Source: Oscillospiraceae bacterium (GTDB taxonomy: Bacteria; Bacillota; Clostridia; Oscillospirales; Ruminococcaceae). From it: DNA of 34,838 bases. The translations under genes and the position numbers were made by a program. The notes below the pieces were generated by a model. The model saw only the letters and a program-made list of their open reading frames with translations, was not told the DNA's origin and searched no databases. The DNA lies in NCBI GenBank assembly GCA_009778065.1, contig WRKM01000028.1, positions 1 to 34,838 on the forward strand, in the 5' to 3' direction. Each line of letters starts with the position of its first letter. Positions within the stretch are counted from its first letter, which is position 1. This document shows positions 33,958 to 34,838 of the stretch, one piece after another.

Positions 33958-34088
33958 AAGTATAATTCACCTCCTTTCCTATCGTGGGTTTTAGGATTAG
34001 ACCAATCCCATTCATGCTCATGTTTCACCTCTAAATTTTGATAATTATTATAGTCCTGATTTTTTACTAAAATATTTCTATAAGGCAC
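33954..34088 (-). pseudogene. Orphan toxin C-terminal end fused by overlap to an immunity-like gene
   Basis: A 44-codon open frame from GTG at 34088 (the frame closes at a TAA just upstream) ends with EVKHEHEWDWSNPKTHDRKG and a stop overlapping the next ATG. His-Glu-rich HEHEWDWSNP followed by a basic end is a pattern I associate with the last residues of secreted polymorphic toxins and RHS-type proteins. No ribosome binding site precedes the GTG, and that GTG lies inside the left arm of a 12-base inverted repeat. So this is best read as a leftover toxin tail carried along with its immunity gene, not a working toxin. The family identity is unproven. Confidence 0.55.
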
Positions 34089-34114
34089 AATAAATTATAT
34101 ACTGTGCCTTATAG
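34078..34114. repeat. Perfect 12-base inverted repeat between immunity modules
   Basis: CTATAAGGCACA (34078-34089) and TGTGCCTTATAG (34103-34114) match perfectly as an inverted repeat around a 13-base AT-only-but-one spacer. No T-run follows on either strand, so it is a poor terminator. It lies where one module ends and the next tail fragment begins and could be a recombination boundary or an mRNA hairpin. Confidence 0.85.
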
Positions 34115-34202
34115 TTGAATTTGAAACTATCTAAAAATTTAACTCGTTATATTTTTCAAAAATCACATAGCAATTATATACATGCCTCGCTGTATTTTAT
34201 TA

Positions 34203-34622
34203 CTATATACTTAATAACCGCGTTACTTCAACCTCGCTCAAATTATAATCTTCATCAAATCTTAGAGTTACATTTACTTGAAAAAAAGCATGATAGACAG
34301 CATGACCATAATCTTTAATAGAAAGATTTATTCCTTTTCTTTCAATAATATTTGGTATTTGTATATCAGATTTAGAGAGTGATGACCAGTGGACTAAACC
34401 TATATGGGTCGGAATATACCAATCTTCTTTGCTCTCGATAATTTCAACAACATCATCCCAACTTGTACCAATAGGAATTAGTTCTAAAATATCATTTCTC
34501 ACCATTGCATTAGGTTTAACCCAAGGCTTAATAAATTGAAATACACAAAACACAACTACACTTATTATAATAAATAGAAGTGTTTTCTTTATATGGTTTT
34601 TTTCTTTTCTCTCATCGTCCAA
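34203..34622 (-). CDS. Membrane-anchored protein, probable immunity protein (first paralogue)
   Basis: 139 residues from TTG at 34622, five bases after AGGAG; a longer frame from 34694 runs through the preceding fragment and is not used. MDDERKEKNHIKK is followed by one membrane helix (about 14-32), so most of the protein lies outside if it follows the positive-inside rule. The outer part has LELIPIGTSWDDVVEIIESK and ends NVTLRFDEDYNLSEVEVTRL. The same ending occurs in the cut gene at the right edge, so the two are paralogues. Its start overlaps the stop of a toxin-tail-like frame by 11 bases. Proteins with IPIGTS-x2-DV are common, uncharacterised, repeated genes in gut Firmicutes. Immunity is inferred from the arrangement. 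Confidence 0.6.
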   Translation of the reverse strand: MDDERKEKNHIKKTLLFIIISVVVFCVFQFIKPWVKPNAMVRNDILELIPIGTSWDDVVEIIESKEDWYIPTHIGLVHWSSLSKSDIQIPNIIERKGINLSIKDYGHAVYHAFFQVNVTLRFDEDYNLSEVEVTRLLSI

Positions 34623-34740
34623 AAGCACTCCTATCAATAATAGTATTCCAACCCGAGAGTATACCAATTGGATTTGGATAAAAACCATTAGCATTTAAAA
34701 TGCCTCGTGTATATGAGTTGCTGTTAAAGCCTACAATCAT
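34612..34740 (-). pseudogene. Orphan toxin C-terminal end (NSNSY type)
   Basis: A 42-codon frame with AGGAG upstream of its ATG (34740) reads MIVGFNSNSYTRGILNANGF, then a segment with PIGILSGWN and an end at SAFGR. The sequence NSNS-x-x-x-x-hydrophobic...Pro...GW is a pattern I recall at the very end of many secreted toxins and RHS-repeat proteins with peptidase-like ends. Here only that end remains, with a good ribosome binding site, and its stop lies 8-10 bases inside the next immunity-like gene. It probably survives to couple translation of the immunity gene, or is a decayed cassette. Identity of the toxin family is not proven. Confidence 0.55.
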
Positions 34741-34764
34741 TTAATTTCTCCTAAGGTTTAAATA

Positions 34765-34838
34765 TTATATACTTAAATATTGAGTTCCTTCAACTGATGT
34801 CAATTTAAGTTCTTCATCAAACACCAAAGTTACATTGA
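34765..34838 (-). CDS. C-terminal end of a second immunity paralogue (cut by window edge)
   Basis: Only 24 codons are visible before the stop at 34765. They read NVTLVFDEELKLTSVEGTQY and end LSI, nearly matching NVTLRFDEDYNLSEVEVTRL...LSI, the end of the gene at 34203-34622. This shows a tandem repeat of the same gene family continuing beyond the right edge. The start is outside the window. Confidence 0.7.
   Translation of the reverse strand, partial: NVTLVFDEELKLTSVEGTQYLSI

Overview
The window looks like chromosome of a low-to-mid GC Gram-positive anaerobe of the class Clostridia, probably a fibre-degrading gut or rumen type near the Oscillospiraceae/Ruminococcaceae. The evidence is the Firmicutes order rimP-nusA-ylxR-ylxQ-infB-...-rbfA-nrnA-truB-ribF, strong AGGAGG ribosome binding sites, sigma-A promoters, a secreted GH11 xylanase, dockerin-ended secreted proteins, and a sigma-28-type promoter implying motility. 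No tRNA, rRNA, CRISPR array or insertion sequence was seen. The placement is inferred from gene content only.

Layout. 1-2038 (minus) is a thermolysin-like lipoprotein that runs off the left edge and ends in an RTX-associated Asp/Gly-rich module. 2512-4362 (plus) is the xylanase, with its own promoter and terminator. 4436-7488 (minus) is an autoregulated-looking operon: XRE repressor, small membrane protein, a tiny one-helix ORF, and a NatA/NatB-type ABC exporter. 7816-8709 (plus) is a 297-residue protein of unknown function behind an almost perfect sigma-28 promoter with helically phased A-tracts. 8776-10958 (minus) is aspartokinase followed by thymidylate synthase. 11182-15121 (minus) holds two paralogous secreted proteins built of InlB-type beta repeats, a shared unknown domain and a degenerate dockerin; one carries a strange Tyr/Trp/Asn repeat insertion. 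15266-16923 (minus) is a DacA-like lipoprotein with all three active-site motifs changed, and a small membrane protein.

17414-32642 (plus) is a long co-directional block, with one good promoter seen at its start. It carries ribosome maturation and translation initiation genes, a vitamin-type ECF S component inserted between infB and rbfA, a DHH phosphoesterase, truB, ribF and gltX, then a four-gene GldA/F/G plus DUF4340-type ABC system and a small unknown gene, ending at a strong terminator.

32687-34838 (minus) is accessory DNA: an Smr protein, a HTH protein with an Ala/Pro/Lys linker, and what reads as a polymorphic-toxin immunity array. In the array, short orphan reading frames resembling toxin C-terminal ends overlap the starts of small immunity-like genes. 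A second copy of one immunity family is cut by the right edge.

The most novel material is the orphan tail/immunity array, the Tyr/Trp/Asn insertion, the DacA-like pseudoenzyme with an ATA at its expected start, and the sigma-28-driven unknown protein.
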